DNA of 64,000 nt from Lumbricus terrestris (Eukaryota; Annelida; Clitellata; Crassiclitellata; Lumbricidae), in NCBI GenBank assembly GCA_949752735.1, contig OX457038.1:62061074-62125073 (forward strand). Reading direction: 5' to 3'. The notes under the pieces were generated by a model. That model worked only from the letters and a program-made list of their open reading frames with translations. It was not told where the DNA came from and ran no database searches. Numbering within the stretch: the first letter of the stretch is position 1; each line of letters opens with the position of its first letter. This document shows, piece by piece, positions 1-49,890 of the stretch. Position numbers and translations under genes: made by a program.

Positions 1-32764
<32,764 letters not shown>

Positions 32765-33525
32765 ATGCCCCCTCTCTGGTCCACCGAGGCAGGGATATAG
32801 TGCGTGTGTACATACAGAGACAGAGAGACAGAGATGAAGAGACAGGCATCCAAACAGATGTAGGGACAGAGCGAGGGACTGCAGAGACAGACAGGCAAAC
32901 TAACCTGATATGCCTTCAGTCTCTTTAGTATATGTCTTCCGATTTGCAGTTCAAGCACGACACGTTAGAAAGACAGCCAGACAACATGCAGACATATACC
33001 CAGACAGACAGACAGACAGACAGACAGAAAGACAGCCAGACAACATGCAGACATATACACAGACAGACAAATAGACAGACAAATTACCTTTTCCACTGAA
33101 CTGAACTCCAGACTTGAAAAAAGCGACAACGAGCATGCATATGTCGGCCTGTAAACTTGTAATGTAAACTAGCATTTTGTAAATTTATATGACGTCATTT
33201 CTGAGTTCCACTGCAACGCATCTAGGCAGCAGCAGCAGCAGCAGCAGCCGCATCACTTCCGGTTGAAATGTCGACCGACTTCAAAAACACTGGCTTCATT
33301 GAGAGTGTAACGTACCGAGTAGTGTTCAAAGGTCGTAACGTAATTTAGCGCAAGGAATGTCTGTGCTACGTTACATTACATCTGACTAACCGTAAGACTT
33401 TGTTATCGACTCTTGGAGATGCGATTTTGAGACTGTGACGCACGTATGACAACAGTCATTCCGACAACTGGGCAACCTCTGCGCATGCGCTGCACGTCTC
33501 GAGCGTGACTGTTAATTTAGTAGAC

Positions 33526-33700
33526 TCACCGGGATTCGAACCGCAGCGTCGTTTCGTGTACTGTGGCCTTGTCACTATGGCACTTAACGAGAATCGAGGC
33601 TAATCTAATCTAATCGAATATAATCTAATCTAATCTAATAAAGCATTTGTAAAGCGCTTCTCACAGCAGAGCTATTCAGAAGCGCTCTCAGCGTGACAGG
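33526..33700 (-). mobile_element. SINE-like or LINE-tail cluster with tRNA-type B box
   Basis: On the minus strand 33548-33530 reads GGTTCGAATCCCGG, a perfect pol III B box. Beside it (33600-33700) is a TAATC repeat followed by AAGCATTTGTAAAGCGCTTC and CAGAAGCGCTC, typical of LINE 3' tails. The A box is weak. The class is inferred. Confidence 0.4.
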
Positions 33701-33897
33701 CCCATGAAAAAGTCTTCAAGCAGCGAAAAGATGCAGGTGAATTTCCTACACAAGAATCTGTGGTATACTTCGGTCAAACGCAGGTTGAAGCTTTGCTGTA
33801 GTTTCCTAATTACAATAACTTTCCATGCAACCTTTGATACGAATTTAATTATAATGACAATGATCTTCAATCTGCATCTGTCAGATACACATGGCAT

Positions 33898-33962
33898 GCA
33901 TAATGGTTAGAGTGGTGAACTGCTAGCACAGAGGTCGTGGGTTCATATCCAGGACAGACTGT
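33898..33962 (+). mobile_element. tRNA-like SINE head candidate
   Basis: TGGTTAGAGTGGTGAACTGC resembles an A box and GGGTTCATATCC a B box, 30-35 nt apart as in tRNAs. No full cloverleaf was found. Confidence 0.35.
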
Positions 33963-35584
33963 AATCTAGACCATTAGCGCACCTATAATTATATCTATAG
34001 ATTATTATAGTGAAGTCGTCTGTTGAATTGAAACATCAGCCAACGACGAGAAGAGGAATGTCAGCTTTTGCATTCGTGAACATCTGAAAATAATGAAGTC
34101 ATCAGTTTACATGCATCTAGTCTTCATGGAGTCTCGAACAACCTCATCTTTAATAATTTATTTAAGAACTGCCATCCTGCTTTTTATAATATACTTAGTT
34201 TTCTTCATCTTCTTCGTCGTTCTCTGCTTCTGCTTCCTCTACTATAGAATAGTGGTTTGTGTGCATAACAAAGATAACAACAGCGTCGCCCTCCTTCTGT
34301 ATCCATGCTTCCTCGGCTGATTATAAAACATATAACGAACTGATGACGTCGATGAAAAAGACATCGAAAAGTAAAGATCGAAACGAAAAACAAAGACTTC
34401 TGGAAAATCAAGCAAGATAAACATCGAGACAGTTTTGGAAAAGATAGGCCTATAGTTTATCGATATTAGGCCTATATATTTATATATATATAATAGATAT
34501 GGTGTAAGCACATAATTAATGTGGATAAAGATGAAACTTGAACTATTATAAGTTTGAAGAAAGCGTCGACGAAAAATGGAATGAAAATATTGATTAGTTG
34601 GATAGGAGGAGAAGATAAAGGCGAATGAGAAAATAAATAAGGAGAGCATAGGCTATAAAGCCGCTATATGAAGAGAAAGCGGAAGAGGAGGAGGAGAAGA
34701 AGGAGGAGGAGGAGGAGGAGGAGGAAGTAGAGGAATCAGAGAACTTTAGTAGATGCAAACGTAGAGTATACGCACTAAACTTTATTGGCAGCAAAAGTAT
34801 TTGAGCAAACGTAGTCTAGACGATTTTATACCATAGTAGTTTTGTCTTTGTGAAACTCCTATGCGCATGCATAGCTCGTTCAGATGTAGAAAACGTAGAA
34901 TAGAATTAGTTTTGAGATGAACTTCCGCTGAATTTCGAATTCCAACTGACACAGGACCACAGACTTTTGTTTTTGAGACGTGTCCAACTATGTATCTTCG
35001 GGCATTCATGCACAACTCTATACCTTGATTTCTTATCTAAAACGTAATGGACCGAGTTGATTGATTGATTGATTGATTGAACAATGATTGTACATGCATC
35101 TGCTGTCAATAATTCGCTGGAAAATGGCAATCGTTTTGTTTAATTAATTATTTAATTAATTCATCTGCTCATTCATCCGTAGTCCGTAGAGCCTACAGTC
35201 ATTCGGTCGTAAACCGACTAATTCAGAGATTTACCACAAATTCACATATGTCCATCATCCATACATTAATTCAATTAAGCTTTTATTGTGCAACGACCCG
35301 CACGTATAGGGGCAAGATGAGGCGCTGGCCCTGGAAAACTGACACATATTTATTTAACTAGTAGGGCTACGTTTGAGTTTTAGCAAATTTCTTCGCACTA
35401 TAGAGCATTACTCAGAAAAAAAGTGAAACTGGGAAAATTACATTGAAAATTCTATGAAAATTCACATGTTCTCAACTTCCTATTTTGCAATTTTCGTTTA
35501 GCCTATATTGTACGTTACATCATGCATGTCATCAACAACTAGAGTAAGCTTATTACATTACGTTGGCACTGCTTGGCAGTACAA

Positions 35585-35790
35585 TAGGCCTGCGTATCAG
35601 AAGTTAGTCCCAGTGCCTAAAGTATGGAAAAATAAGTGCCTGGACGCCCCTTACGGTACCTCTCCAAAAGAAGTGCCTGGACGCCCCTTACCTTTCCAGT
35701 CTGTGCTCGCCAATAAGTGGCTGGACGGCGTTCAGATTTCAAAACAAGTTCATGGACGCCGTCCATGACCATCCAGGCACACTTTAAGCT
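35585..35790 (-). repeat. GGACG-type dispersed repeat, copy 3
   Basis: GTGCCTGGACGCCCCTTAC occurs twice (tandem), then CATGGACGCCGTCCATG and an end complementary to the start of the 15980 copy (GCACACTTTAAGC). Confidence 0.6.
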
Positions 35791-36213
35791 CTTGAAGTGA
35801 CTATAGCATAGCAGTGGGCACACACTTACACGTAGAACCTACCAACGGGCTTTGAACTAGAGACGAAAGAAGCGAAAACCTTTGTTTATTGAGATTCTAT
35901 AATATATGAAATATGTTTATTTGCTCGCATTTATTTAGACATTTAAATATTACATAATAATTTGTTATAATATCACATAGCCGGATAATGCAGCTTCAGC
36001 GTTTAGGCTAGCTAGCTGAAAAGCTTTAGCGCGTCGAACTGTCATTTGCAAAGGTCTTCTTCAAGATTTCAATAACAGAAATGGTAACTACAGAAAGACG
36101 GACAGACGGACATATGGGAAAGGGAAGATAAAAGTGGTGAGGGTGAGACACATAGGTGAAAGAGATGCGTTGAAACGGAAACAGATTAAAGAGATGCAGA
36201 AATTGACATTTTA

Positions 36214-36255
<42 letters not shown>

Positions 36256-36418
36256 CGGACAGACAAAAGACAGACAAGACGAACCGACAAACGCAGCAAG
36301 ACAGATACAAAGCAACAGACAGGGATGTATGCAGTATACAGAGGGACAGATGAGGTCTGATGGCTCATCCGCCCCGACCTCAACGAATTGTTTGTGGGGG
36401 TAGTACTCGCTCCCTCCG

Positions 36419-40598
<4,180 letters not shown>

Positions 40599-41323
40599 AT
40601 CCTGCCTCAGCAGCCCACCTTGTCACTTCAGGCTGTTCCAATCGATCCTTTAGAGCACTTGTCTCTCGTTCCTTGATGCCTAAATCGTTGCCTATAAAAC
40701 AACGCACTCGGTATGCTACAGCAATTTGCATTGTGCAATGTGCATATTGTACAGTGTACACTATATGTACAGTAATAGTGGTGATGGTGGTGACATACAC
40801 TCCACAAAGGCGGTTTTAAGTGTTAGCGACTCACTTATACTTACAATAGAAAGAGCATGAGAGTATACGACTATTATATTAAACGTATTACTGAGCTGCA
40901 TGGTTCAACATTGAATAGTTCATCAAGTATGATTTCTTACAAATCGTCACGAGGAGTGTACGTTGCTCTACCTGCTTAACAGACAACAGTACTTACTAAA
41001 TTGGCAATAAGAAAATAAATAGCCTGCCCCAGGTTCCTATATGGAAGCATCAAGCATGGGTGAGACCGTGAGACTCGCTTCACCTTCTGACATCCTGTCC
41101 ATTGAGGCCCAACAACTCAACGAGCTCATTTTTCAGATAACCAGGTTCGTGGAGCCAGGGATCTACGAAGAATTGCCAAGTATAGGCTGTATCCCTCCTT
41201 TGCACAGATTGTTTCCCTCTCATCCGCCCACTCTTCAACTTTTGATTAACGCAAACTGAATTATAAATAAGACACATGGAATTGTTGCTTTAAGCGACAG
41301 AAATGTTCAACAACCTAAACTTA

Positions 41324-41470
41324 ATTAGGGACCATCCATAAACGACGTCACGCACCTGAGGGGAGGGGTCAGTGGTCACACACCTGTGACGATTTGTGAC
41401 GGTACCTTATTAGATATCACATGACTTTTGTGTTGACGTGTGACGAGGGAGGGGGTCAAAAATGGGCATC
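41324..41470. repeat. GGGACCATCCATAAACGACG repeat fragment
   Basis: GGGACCATCCATAAACGACG followed by GTCACGC and repeated GTGACGA/TGTGAC words. From memory this word is widespread in invertebrate genomes as part of a MITE-like repeat. The matching inverse end is not seen, so the copy looks truncated. Confidence 0.5.
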
Positions 41471-41954
41471 TTCCTGTGTATAACATCGAGTTAAGTAACA
41501 GGAGCATGATAATTATCTGCAACGACTGTCCTAATTTTACCTATATAGACAGATTAGAGTCTGGCATGGAGTGGCACACCCACCTGCTTGCTTGCTTTCC
41601 GTATCCCAAGTAGAGATTCCTCGTCTGACAGATCGTTAATTGAAAGATTGTAAACAGACGCAATTCAGTCGGCAAAAACTAAAGAAGCGATCGAGAATGC
41701 GATCGAGGAAGGTCTCAATCTGCTCAAAGATGGATTAACCTATAAGTCCGAGTGAATCATCAATTCCATATCGACGTTTGAGAATACCAAATCCTTCTGC
41801 GACGAAAAAGTTCCGGTCTTATTTTTTCGAAAGTCTAAGTCGATTAATAAGAACAGCAGCGGAATGAAACTCGTAGGCTGCAGCTGCTATCTTCAGAAGG
41901 CAAGGTAGTGTTAGCTCCGCGCCCATCGATGTTTTGGAGGCGGATAGGCGCTGG

Positions 41955-42118
41955 CTCTCTTCTCCTTAGCTGCTGCCTCTCCTTTGCCTTAGCTGCTGCA
42001 TCTCCTTTGCCTTAGCTGCTGGTTCTCCTCCGCCTTAGCTGCTTGCTCTCCTTCGCCTTAGCTGCTGCCTCTCCTTCGCCTTAGCTGCTTGCTCTCCTTC
42101 GCTCTAGCTGCTCTGCTG
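41955..42118. repeat. About 24-bp tandem repeat
   Basis: Seven copies of a unit close to TTAGCTGCTGCCTCTCCTTC followed by GCC. Confidence 0.88.
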
Positions 42119-42309
42119 TTTACTTGGCTGGAATTCGCGGCCGCGAGTTGCACGTTGTACGAAGGCTTCGAAGGGACGATAAATATGTCACGATCAATAC
42201 ATAAATTCATTTTTAATATTCGCACAAACAAGATATATAATTAATTATATAAGCAGACAATAATCGCTCGTGAATTGCACAAACTCGAATGTCTTCATTC
42301 ATTCATTCA

Positions 42310-42570
42310 TTTCAGACACTTATATAGCGCCTTTTCGAGTGTATCTACTCAGAAGCGCTCCCGACCCAGCCACGGCTAAAGAGAACAGTCTTAACAGCAG
42401 AGTAGAACGTAGTCTAAAAGGCTCTATAGGCGTTAGTTCCACAGGGTGCCCATTCCAGTTTGCAGGGCCAACGACAGAATAGACACGGCGCTGCGTGTAA
42501 GCACGAAGTGCGTGACCGGGGGACAAGAAGGTAGTTATAGCGGCATCGCCGTTTTAAAGGCGCCATATAA
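42310..42570 (-). mobile_element. 3' end of an L2/CR1-like LINE
   Basis: On the minus strand RVYSVVGPANWNGHP matches the terminal RT-associated motif of such LINEs. The tail (GGGAGCGCTTCTGAGTAG, then GGCGCTATATAAG) runs into ATGA repeats at about 42296. Confidence 0.65.
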
Positions 42571-42841
42571 ATGCTATCAGAGTAAGGTTTCGTGCGATGA
42601 GTTGACCGCAGTCTGGAGATGATTTGGTGCATCATAAGTCTAAGTGCTAAATTAATTGTGAAATGGCGCGGAGTCTGATTTATTGACCTTTCGACGCCAC
42701 CGTACAAGGTTGGTGAGGTCGACCAACGTAAGTTCCGCGGCGTCCGCAGTTTTCCGGTCTGAGGCCAGAGGGCCAGTCTTTCTGCGATGCAGCTGCGGAA
42801 CTTACCAGCCTCAGCTGCAGCCACATCATCCGCAATAACAA

Positions 42842-42844
<3 letters not shown>

Positions 42845-42871
<27 letters not shown>
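42845..42871. repeat. (CAG)9 microsatellite
   Basis: Nine CAG units. Confidence 0.93.
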
Positions 42872-42872
<1 letters not shown>

Positions 42873-43675
42873 CATAATTACAACCGTATGCTTCGAGGGG
42901 AGAGGATGAAAATCACACGTAGTAGCATCAGCAATTTATTATTGGTAGCAGGGTCAACATCGAAATAAAACACTGAGATTAGGTCAAATTTCAATTGGAA
43001 TGTTAACACAAGCAAATGATGCACATTTGAAGCTAACATAAAAGCACGTAGGCTCAGCCTAAAACTTATTCCAACCCAAACTTCAACGTGAAACCACCCA
43101 TAAGCCGCTTTGTAAACCTGGTACCCATTTTGGTGCGTTTTTCCTAATTTCTGCTTACAGCGGGCAAAGGTGAGCAAACTGAGGAGGAGGAGGAAGCGAG
43201 GGAGCGTAGGATGAGGTAAAGATTACGAAGCATGTAAGGGAGGAAAGAAGGCTGAACCTATTTCTGTTCCCGCCGAGTATCGGGCCTTTCGGCGCTCTCC
43301 GTTGAAGCTACATCATAAAAATGCTCGAACGTCACTCGGATTGCTGCCAACAATCCAACCGATGTACGTCTGACTAATTTGGAAACAAAACAATAGATGC
43401 CAAAGTCAGTCGCCTGTAGTAAATTCCTGTGACATATCTTTCGCATAGACAAGGCACGAAAACCTACAAGTGGGCCATAAAAACTCTGCAGCCTCTGTCA
43501 ACTACAGCCTATAATTATGAATTAGTACAGCGCGCTTCAAAAACCATGTTCGTTTGTAATGACAGTGAAAAGTTTTAGTCTGTACAAAGTGTACATCCTT
43601 CATGCTCAATGCAAAGAAAGTGAAGACGCAGAAGCATAAGTACATGTAAGCCACTCAATACTCATTGCCATGGGC

Positions 43676-44140
43676 CAGTGTCTAATCTAGACGCCGGGAG
43701 GGGTGAGGGAAATTCCCCCAGTAATGAGATAATTTTATGAGATTTCACTCTCCCAGAAAATTCGCGAGTTGCTGTTTTACATGAAGCCTATACATATGTA
43801 CCATTTCCCCCAGAAATGTGAAACACGTAAGACCCCCCAAAATTGCTTTTGGAACATTCAATTTGTTAACGTAAAATCTCCCCGTTCAGAAGAATTCGAT
43901 AACGTAGCGTTGAAGCACAAAAAGTTCATCAGATTTAAAAGAATATAATTTAACGAATTTACTGCCCCAATTGTTATAATTATGTTTTCCGGAAATTTTT
44001 AAGAAAAGACAGAAAGGTCATAAAAAATCACGGTTCTGTCTCGGTGTCTGGCCCTGCGGTTACCGTCCGCCCCAAAAGCTCTTCCCCCTAACTTGAATTC
44101 CCCCCCCACCGAAGCAGGTGGACTAGATGAAACAGTGGTT
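43676..44140. mobile_element. Dispersed repeat, copy 2 (CAGT..TAATCTAGACG family)
   Basis: Left CAGTGTCTAATCTAGACG. The region ending near 44138 reads, inverted, CACTGTTTCATCTAGTCC, a possible diverged terminal repeat. Shares block order with 12427-12835. Flanks do not show a duplication. Confidence 0.5.
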
Positions 44141-44170
44141 GAGTGGCGCTACTGGCGCATTTAGAAATAG

Positions 44171-44681
44171 GCGAAACTGCAGTATCGGGGACCGTGTATC
44201 TCGGTTAGGGTCAGGTTATCAGTGGCGGCGCTAGGGGACCTGGGGGGCTAAGCCCCCCTACAAAAGGCTCAGTCCCCCTAAAAAATGGCCATCTGAATTA
44301 TTTTACATTGAAATATCCACGATTTTTGGCTGATGAATAAAAAAGGTCGTCAGAAATTTTGGCGGCGAAAATGGATACTTTTCATGAGATTTTGGTCGAT
44401 GGCTAAAAAAAAAGGTCGTCAGAAATTTTGGCGGATGGAAATGTCAAATTTTGCCGCGGGGCTTCAGCCCCCCCGAAACTGAAATCCTGGCGCCGCCACT
44501 GCAGGTTATGCGTCGTGAGGGTCGGTTAGGGTCAGGTAATGCGTCGTGAGGGTCGGTTAGGGTCAGGTTATGCGTCGTGAGGGTCGGTTAGTGTTAGGGT
44601 TAGTGTCGTCATTAGATGCTATATACTATACTATATTAAGATATTGTGTATGCTTCGGTCCCCGATACTGCAGTTTCGCCA
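44171..44681. mobile_element. Inverted-repeat element carrying a minisatellite and a nested hAT MITE
   Basis: GGCGAAACTGCAGTATCGGG at 44171 and its inverse at 44660-44681 bound 511 bp. Inside are GGTTAGGGTCAGGTTATGCG units of a minisatellite and the 282-bp MITE at 44220-44501. Confidence 0.7.
44220..44501. mobile_element. hAT-like MITE, CAGTGGCGGCG termini, 8-bp duplication
   Basis: 282 bp. CAGTGGCGGCGCTAGG left; ..CCTGGCGCCGCCACTG right. A perfect 8-bp duplication CAGGTTAT lies at 44212-44219 and 44502-44509. Two AAGGTCGTCAGAAATTTTGG modules inside. Confidence 0.95.
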
Positions 44682-44953
44682 AAGCTCAGCTAAAATGGCC
44701 ATAGCAATATGGGCGTAGGATAAGGTAAAAAATATTATTTCATTGACCAATAAATTATTGCTATCAGCATTTTGGTGTAGCCTATAGACACTGTATAATA
44801 AACGTACATCGATAAAACTAATAAATTATCCTCAATATCAGCATTCTGCAGCCTCACGGAGATTAAGCCTATACCCATTGCCATCCAGATACTGACCTAG
44901 GCCTACAGGCTGCCGCCGCACGCGTAAATACAATCTGGAACACGGCGAAGACC

Positions 44954-45052
44954 ACGGGCGGAGTTTGCAGTGGATGTTAGCAGTTATTGGTCAAGCTGTA
45001 TTAGCTTGGCCAACAAGTTACTGCTAACGAACCAACAGCAAATCCGCTGGCG
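44954..45052. repeat. Hairpin-forming inverted repeat
   Basis: GGCGGAGTTTGCAG and GTTAGCAGTTATTGG are followed by their diverged complements, giving arms of about 45 bp. Confidence 0.7.
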
Positions 45053-45141
45053 CGTTGCAAAGCAATTAAAGTCGCATTTAAGAGTAAGTAAGTAAGGAAA
45101 AGTTAAACTTAAAACGTGCATTTACTATTGAAAAAGTAGAG

Positions 45142-45396
45142 AATCTAATGACGACACTAACCCTAAAAACTAACCCTAACCGACCCTCACGACGCCAAAC
45201 CTTAAGAATTTAATGACGACACTAACCCTAAAACTGACCCTAACCGACCCTCACGACGCCAAACCTTAAGAATTTAATGACGACACTAACCCTAAAACTA
45301 ATCCTAACCGACCCTCACGACGCCAAACCTTAAGAATTTAATGACGACACTAACCCTAAAACTAACCCTAACCGACCCTCACGACGCCAAACCTTA
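45142..45396. repeat. 64-bp tandem repeat (ACTAACCCTAA..CGACCCTCACGACG)
   Basis: Four units with spacing of 64-65 bp. It is the reverse complement of the array inside 44171-44681, so the two form a large inverted pair. CCCTAA words are part of the unit and not telomeric repeats. Confidence 0.9.
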
Positions 45397-46191
45397 CCCT
45401 ATGCGAACGACACCTAAAATTTAACAATAAAGAACGAAAAGTGACATATAATTACCTGTGCAAAACGTTCGTCCATACGTATGGTCATTTGTGATAAATT
45501 TTAATAGCCAAACCATAAACGTTTTACATTTCAATCCGTCCAAAATATGCCGACACGCACGTGTTGAGCACATGTTGACACTTTACAAAGGGATGGTCAG
45601 ACAGCGGGCACTGCGACGTGGCAGCTGGTACAGTGGTTATTGTTTTGTTAGCTGTCATTCTCGTAAAAGTCCGCCTTCTCCTTGAGCAGCTCCGCCCCCA
45701 TGGTCTTCGCCATATTCCATTTTGTATTCGCGCCCGCCGCCGCACTCAGAAACTCTTTTTAATGGCGCTACAAAAAACGCCAAACAGTAATCCAGCAGCA
45801 AATAAAACAATTAAGGAGAGTGACGTCATCAGCTGACATCGTTGTTCTCAAAATTCTTAAATAATTTGTCTAAACTTTCACAAATATTGAAAATTCTACT
45901 GTTTCAGTGACCGTTAGCGTTCGATTTATATATTTTTTATCGAGAACATCAGCTTGTGACTTCGAAGATCGTATTCATTGAAGACAACCCATTCAGGATA
46001 CAAAGTAATTTTCGATTTTATAACGTTTCTCGTCTTTTATCAGCGCGTTTGACAATTTCGCCGACTTCAATTAATGATAGTCACGTGACGGTCACCAATG
46101 GCAACGTATTGTTTTAGGAGCCGGCTGATAGATTTGCAGCTAAATGTATACTTTGGATTTGCAGCACTGAGAATAAACTGAAGGTGTGACC

Positions 46192-46623
46192 CATAGATGT
46201 AAAAAACGATGGAAACGAAATAAAAAACGGTAAAAAACGTCGTTTTTTTCGAAAAAATAAAAAAACGACAAAAAAACGATAAAAACCGGAAACGGTAAAT
46301 AACTTGACTTTGCTACATCTAAAACCGCATTTTAACCTTTAAAACATTGATTAGGAACCTACTACACGCAGGCAATCTCTTAAATGATGATGTTAAACGA
46401 TGAAATAATGACTTTAGTTAGCTGAATCATTGAGAGTTGGCGGAAAACATAAGGAATATCAGAAAAAATTAAAATTAAGGAGAATAATAACAGAAAGTAA
46501 ATGAATAAATAAAGTTAAAGAAAAATAAAAAACGAAAAAAAACGATGGAAAAAATAAAAAACGAAAAAAACGACGTTTTTTGGGAGAGAATAAAAAACGA
46601 AAAAAACGTTTTTTACAACTATG
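46192..46623. mobile_element. AT-rich MITE, CATAGATGTAAAAAACG termini, 8-bp duplication
   Basis: 432 bp. Left CATAGATGTAAAAAACG, right inverse of CATAGTTGTAAAAAACG. A perfect 8-bp duplication GTGTGACC lies at 46184-46191 and 46624-46631. The interior is dense in AAAAAACGA words. Confidence 0.92.
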
Positions 46624-48354
46624 GTGTGACCATCTTGTAATGTAGGGCCAATGTAGGCCAACCAAACTGGTTTGATATAAAACGCGGTCACACTATATAC
46701 GCTGTCTTCTAGATACTGACATCATCTAAAAAAAGGTAACGGTAAAGATCACTCGGAAGCAGGGCCCATTGTTCCGATATAATGTCTCCCCGAAACAATC
46801 TCACTCCTGGCTGAAACAATCCCCCCGGAGACTTTATCTGAACAAAGTGTGCCCATTTCCCATGGAAATAGAATCTTCCCCTCTACGATACAAGTGTCTT
46901 TCCCCCCACCCGTTGCCAAAATCGCCCCTCTATATTTTCGGATTAAAAATAATATACGTTTTATCTCGCATAAATGACTTTTGAGTTTTTTAGTGGAATT
47001 TTACATGAATAGAAGGTTGAAATGAAATAAGAGAACTATGAAATAAATGTTTTGCAATGTGGCCTATGGTTGATGTAGAATGCAAGAACACCATTAGGAT
47101 ATTTGGCTGCATGCGCACATGTATGTCAGATTGTCAGTAAAACGCAGTGGAGAGATTGCATGTATTGTCACTTAATAATAAGAAAGTGGTGTTGACTAGA
47201 ACTAGCAATTTCGCTGGTGCTAGTCAGCAAAGATAATCATTTAAAACGATTCTGTGATTTGTGAACTTTATGCAATTCACTAATTATATATTGGTGACAG
47301 TGGCGGCGCCAGGATTTCAGGTTTGGGGGGGCTGAAGCCCCAAGCCTTCCTCCCTTCCAGAGACGCAACTAGAACATTTTCTTCCTAGGGCGGTCATATC
47401 GCAATCGCGCGAAGCTGCGTGTGACGAATGCATGAACGAAGCACATACCGACCAAGGGTTTTACAAGAAATTGTGCACTGGCACAAACGCGCTCCACATT
47501 GCAAGATGTAGTTGGAGATTGAGTGGGTTATTTAAACGAAGTCAGCAATAATTGTTGAGGTTTTTGATTTTTGGTGTATTATTTATTTAACCAAAGTTTA
47601 ACGTCGTCGTATGACATCAAAGGCCGTTGACGACAATTTACAGCTTATACAGTGTAGTAACAATGAATTTATGATGTCCGTCCAAATTAACCATATAACA
47701 TTGTCATAACAATTTATCATTGTTCATCAAGTCTTAACATAATATTATTGTACGTCGTCTTATAGCGTTCATTGTTTAGTAGCAGAATGGTTAACAGTTA
47801 ATAAGCTTACAATTTATGCCAAATATTTTGCTTGGGTACATTCATTAATATGTTGCAGTAATTGTCACATGCAAGCTATTTCACAAACTTTTCTTGGTTA
47901 CCATTCTTAAAACAAGTTTGATTCTTAGCTTCTACATTTCAGTAAAAGAAATTCTTAAACAGGTTAGTATGAGATATAATTTTGCTCTAACAAGAGCAAA
48001 GACGACTAACAATATTTTTGGTGTATCCGGCCGCAATCCTAGATTAAGTTCTGAATTATCATAAACAAAGGTGTCCAACTAAGGTGGCAAAAGAGAATGG
48101 GAGGTCCTTAAACGCGTCCGCGTAAAGTCTATGCCGTGCCCGCACTGTACCAAACCCCGAAAGTTCAGTCATCTGAGCTGAGTTGGTGACCGAGCTGAGC
48201 AAGGGCGATACAGTATATACAGTGCGTGTGCACACAGCAGCCCGAGTAGCTATGTGGTGCAGACAGTGAGATCATGTTAAGTCCCTATTGTCTTTGACAT
48301 ACCGATATGCAAGCACTCAAAAACCACGTTGACTAGAGTTCTAAATAATCACAA

Positions 48355-49268
48355 TAAAAGGTGTCCAGCACAGCATTAATATTCAGAAATTTCACAATAA
48401 AATGGCGTGCAATTAACAATTATCGAATGAGAAGTCGACCATGGACACGGACTCGAGTTCCATGTTATCACAATAAAGGTGTCCAACACGGTATTAATAT
48501 TCATACATTTTACAATAAAATGGTGTGCAATTCAGTATTATCGTATAAAAAGTCGGCCATGGACACGGACTCGAGTTCCAAGTTATCACAATAAAGGTGT
48601 CCAACACAGTATTATTACTCAGAAATTTTACAATAAAAAAGTAATCACAAAAATGGATGGATCCGATTTGACCAGAGTCTATGACAACAGTGGCCGTTAC
48701 CATGGACATTCTATTGAAATAATCACAAATAAAAATAAATCACAATAAAGGTGTCCAACAGCGCATTAATATTCAGAAATTCCACAATACAATGGTGTGC
48801 ATTTCAGTATAATCGTATAAAAAAATCAACCATAGACGCAGACTCGTGATTTAAGTTGTCACAATAAAAGGTGTCCAACACGGTATTAATATTCATAAAT
48901 TTTCCAATAAAATGGTGTGCAATTCAGTATTATCGTATAAAAAGTCGATCATGGACACGGACTCGAATTTCAAGTTATCACAATAAAGGTGTCCAACACA
49001 GTATTAATATTCATATATTTTACAATAAAATGGTGTGTAATTCAGTATTATCGTATAAAAAGTCGGCCATGGACACGGACTCGAGTTCCAAGTTATCACA
49101 ATAAAGGTGTCCAACACAGTATTAATACTCAGAAATGTTACAATAAAAAAGTAATCACAATAATGGATGGATCCGATTTGACCAGGGTCTATGACAACAG
49201 AGACCGTTACCCTGGACATTGAATTAAAATAATCTCAAATAAAAATAAATCACAATAAAGGTGTCCAA
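48355..49268. repeat. Tandem array of about 118 bp with about 510-bp higher order
   Basis: Units contain CACAATAAAGGTGTCCAACAC, here written as overlapping parts, then AATATTCA and GTCGGCCATGGACACGGAC. Blocks at 48479-48748 and 48989-49258 repeat with an offset of about 510 bp. Short ORFs inside are copies of the unit. Confidence 0.85.
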
Positions 49269-49589
49269 CAGCATTCACAGAACACTATTATAATTATCTG
49301 CCTGCATATTACTAATGACAGAAAACAGTTTAAGTTTCCTCAATACAAAAATATGCATGCTTAGATATATGCACACAATTATTATATATATATATATACA
49401 CATATATATATATATAATTATCTGAACACAAATGTTTTACATGTATATGCTAATAGCACTAGGACTTTTTGGTTGACCATTATATCAAACGTAGGCCTTC
49501 ATTCCCAGACAGTGGTGGTATACACAACAAGAATATAATAATTATTATACCGAAAATAACAAGAGCGCACACATTTGAGGTGTGTAAGA

Positions 49590-49890
49590 GAAAAATGACG
49601 CAAATCTGACAACAACATTGTTGTGTCAAAGGCATTTCTGTATAAAACGCAATATTCGGGATTACCAGCAGTCTGTAATATTATTTTCATGCATGATGTG
49701 CAGTGCAGATGCACCACTACTATGGGAGACTTTAAAAATTTACATACTGCAGAGCTGTAAGTGTACTCTAAATAGTTCAGCTCACTTTTGGGAAGGCTGA
49801 CAACTTCCATTTCATAAAGAAGAAACGGTTTAATGTAGGCAGCTACTAAATGCAACAAAACTGGTTCACTAAATTTGTAGCATTTGCTAT
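49590..49890 (-). mobile_element. LINE reverse-transcriptase C-terminal fragment
   Basis: The minus frame reads LLHLVAAYIKPFLLYEMEV and SELNYLEYTYSSAVCKFLK, the pattern seen after the RT domain of many non-LTR elements. It lies inside the 3.28-kb hAT-like element. Confidence 0.5.

Larger units (their letters stand above)
32765..36418. other. Convergent intergenic region, esterase to TRIM
   Basis: 3.65 kb between two 3' ends. Contains CAGA repeats (33001-33028, 36212-36252), (CAG)7 near 33228, a TAATC run at 33600-33640, tRNA-like boxes, a GGA-rich tract (34683-34735), GATT repeats (35057-35078) and the GGACG repeat. Short hydrophobic ORFs at 34093-34320 are not credible. A minus-strand AATAAA at about 35884 could serve the TRIM gene. 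Confidence 0.6.
40599..47297. other. Intergenic region 5' of the TRIM gene, left part
   Basis: Repeats and MITEs are listed separately. 40820-41320, 41480-41950, 42120-42300, 42880-43670, 45410-46180 and 46640-47290 contain no recognisable gene or element. The TRIM promoter is presumably just right of 40598, but no core promoter motif is convincing. Confidence 0.6.

Noticed and set aside
34093..34320. 75-residue hydrophobic ORF
   Set aside because: No homology, poor codon pattern, intergenic between two convergent genes.
45142..45396. CCCTAA words as interstitial telomere
   Set aside because: They are part of a 64-bp unit and not TTAGGG hexamer tandems.
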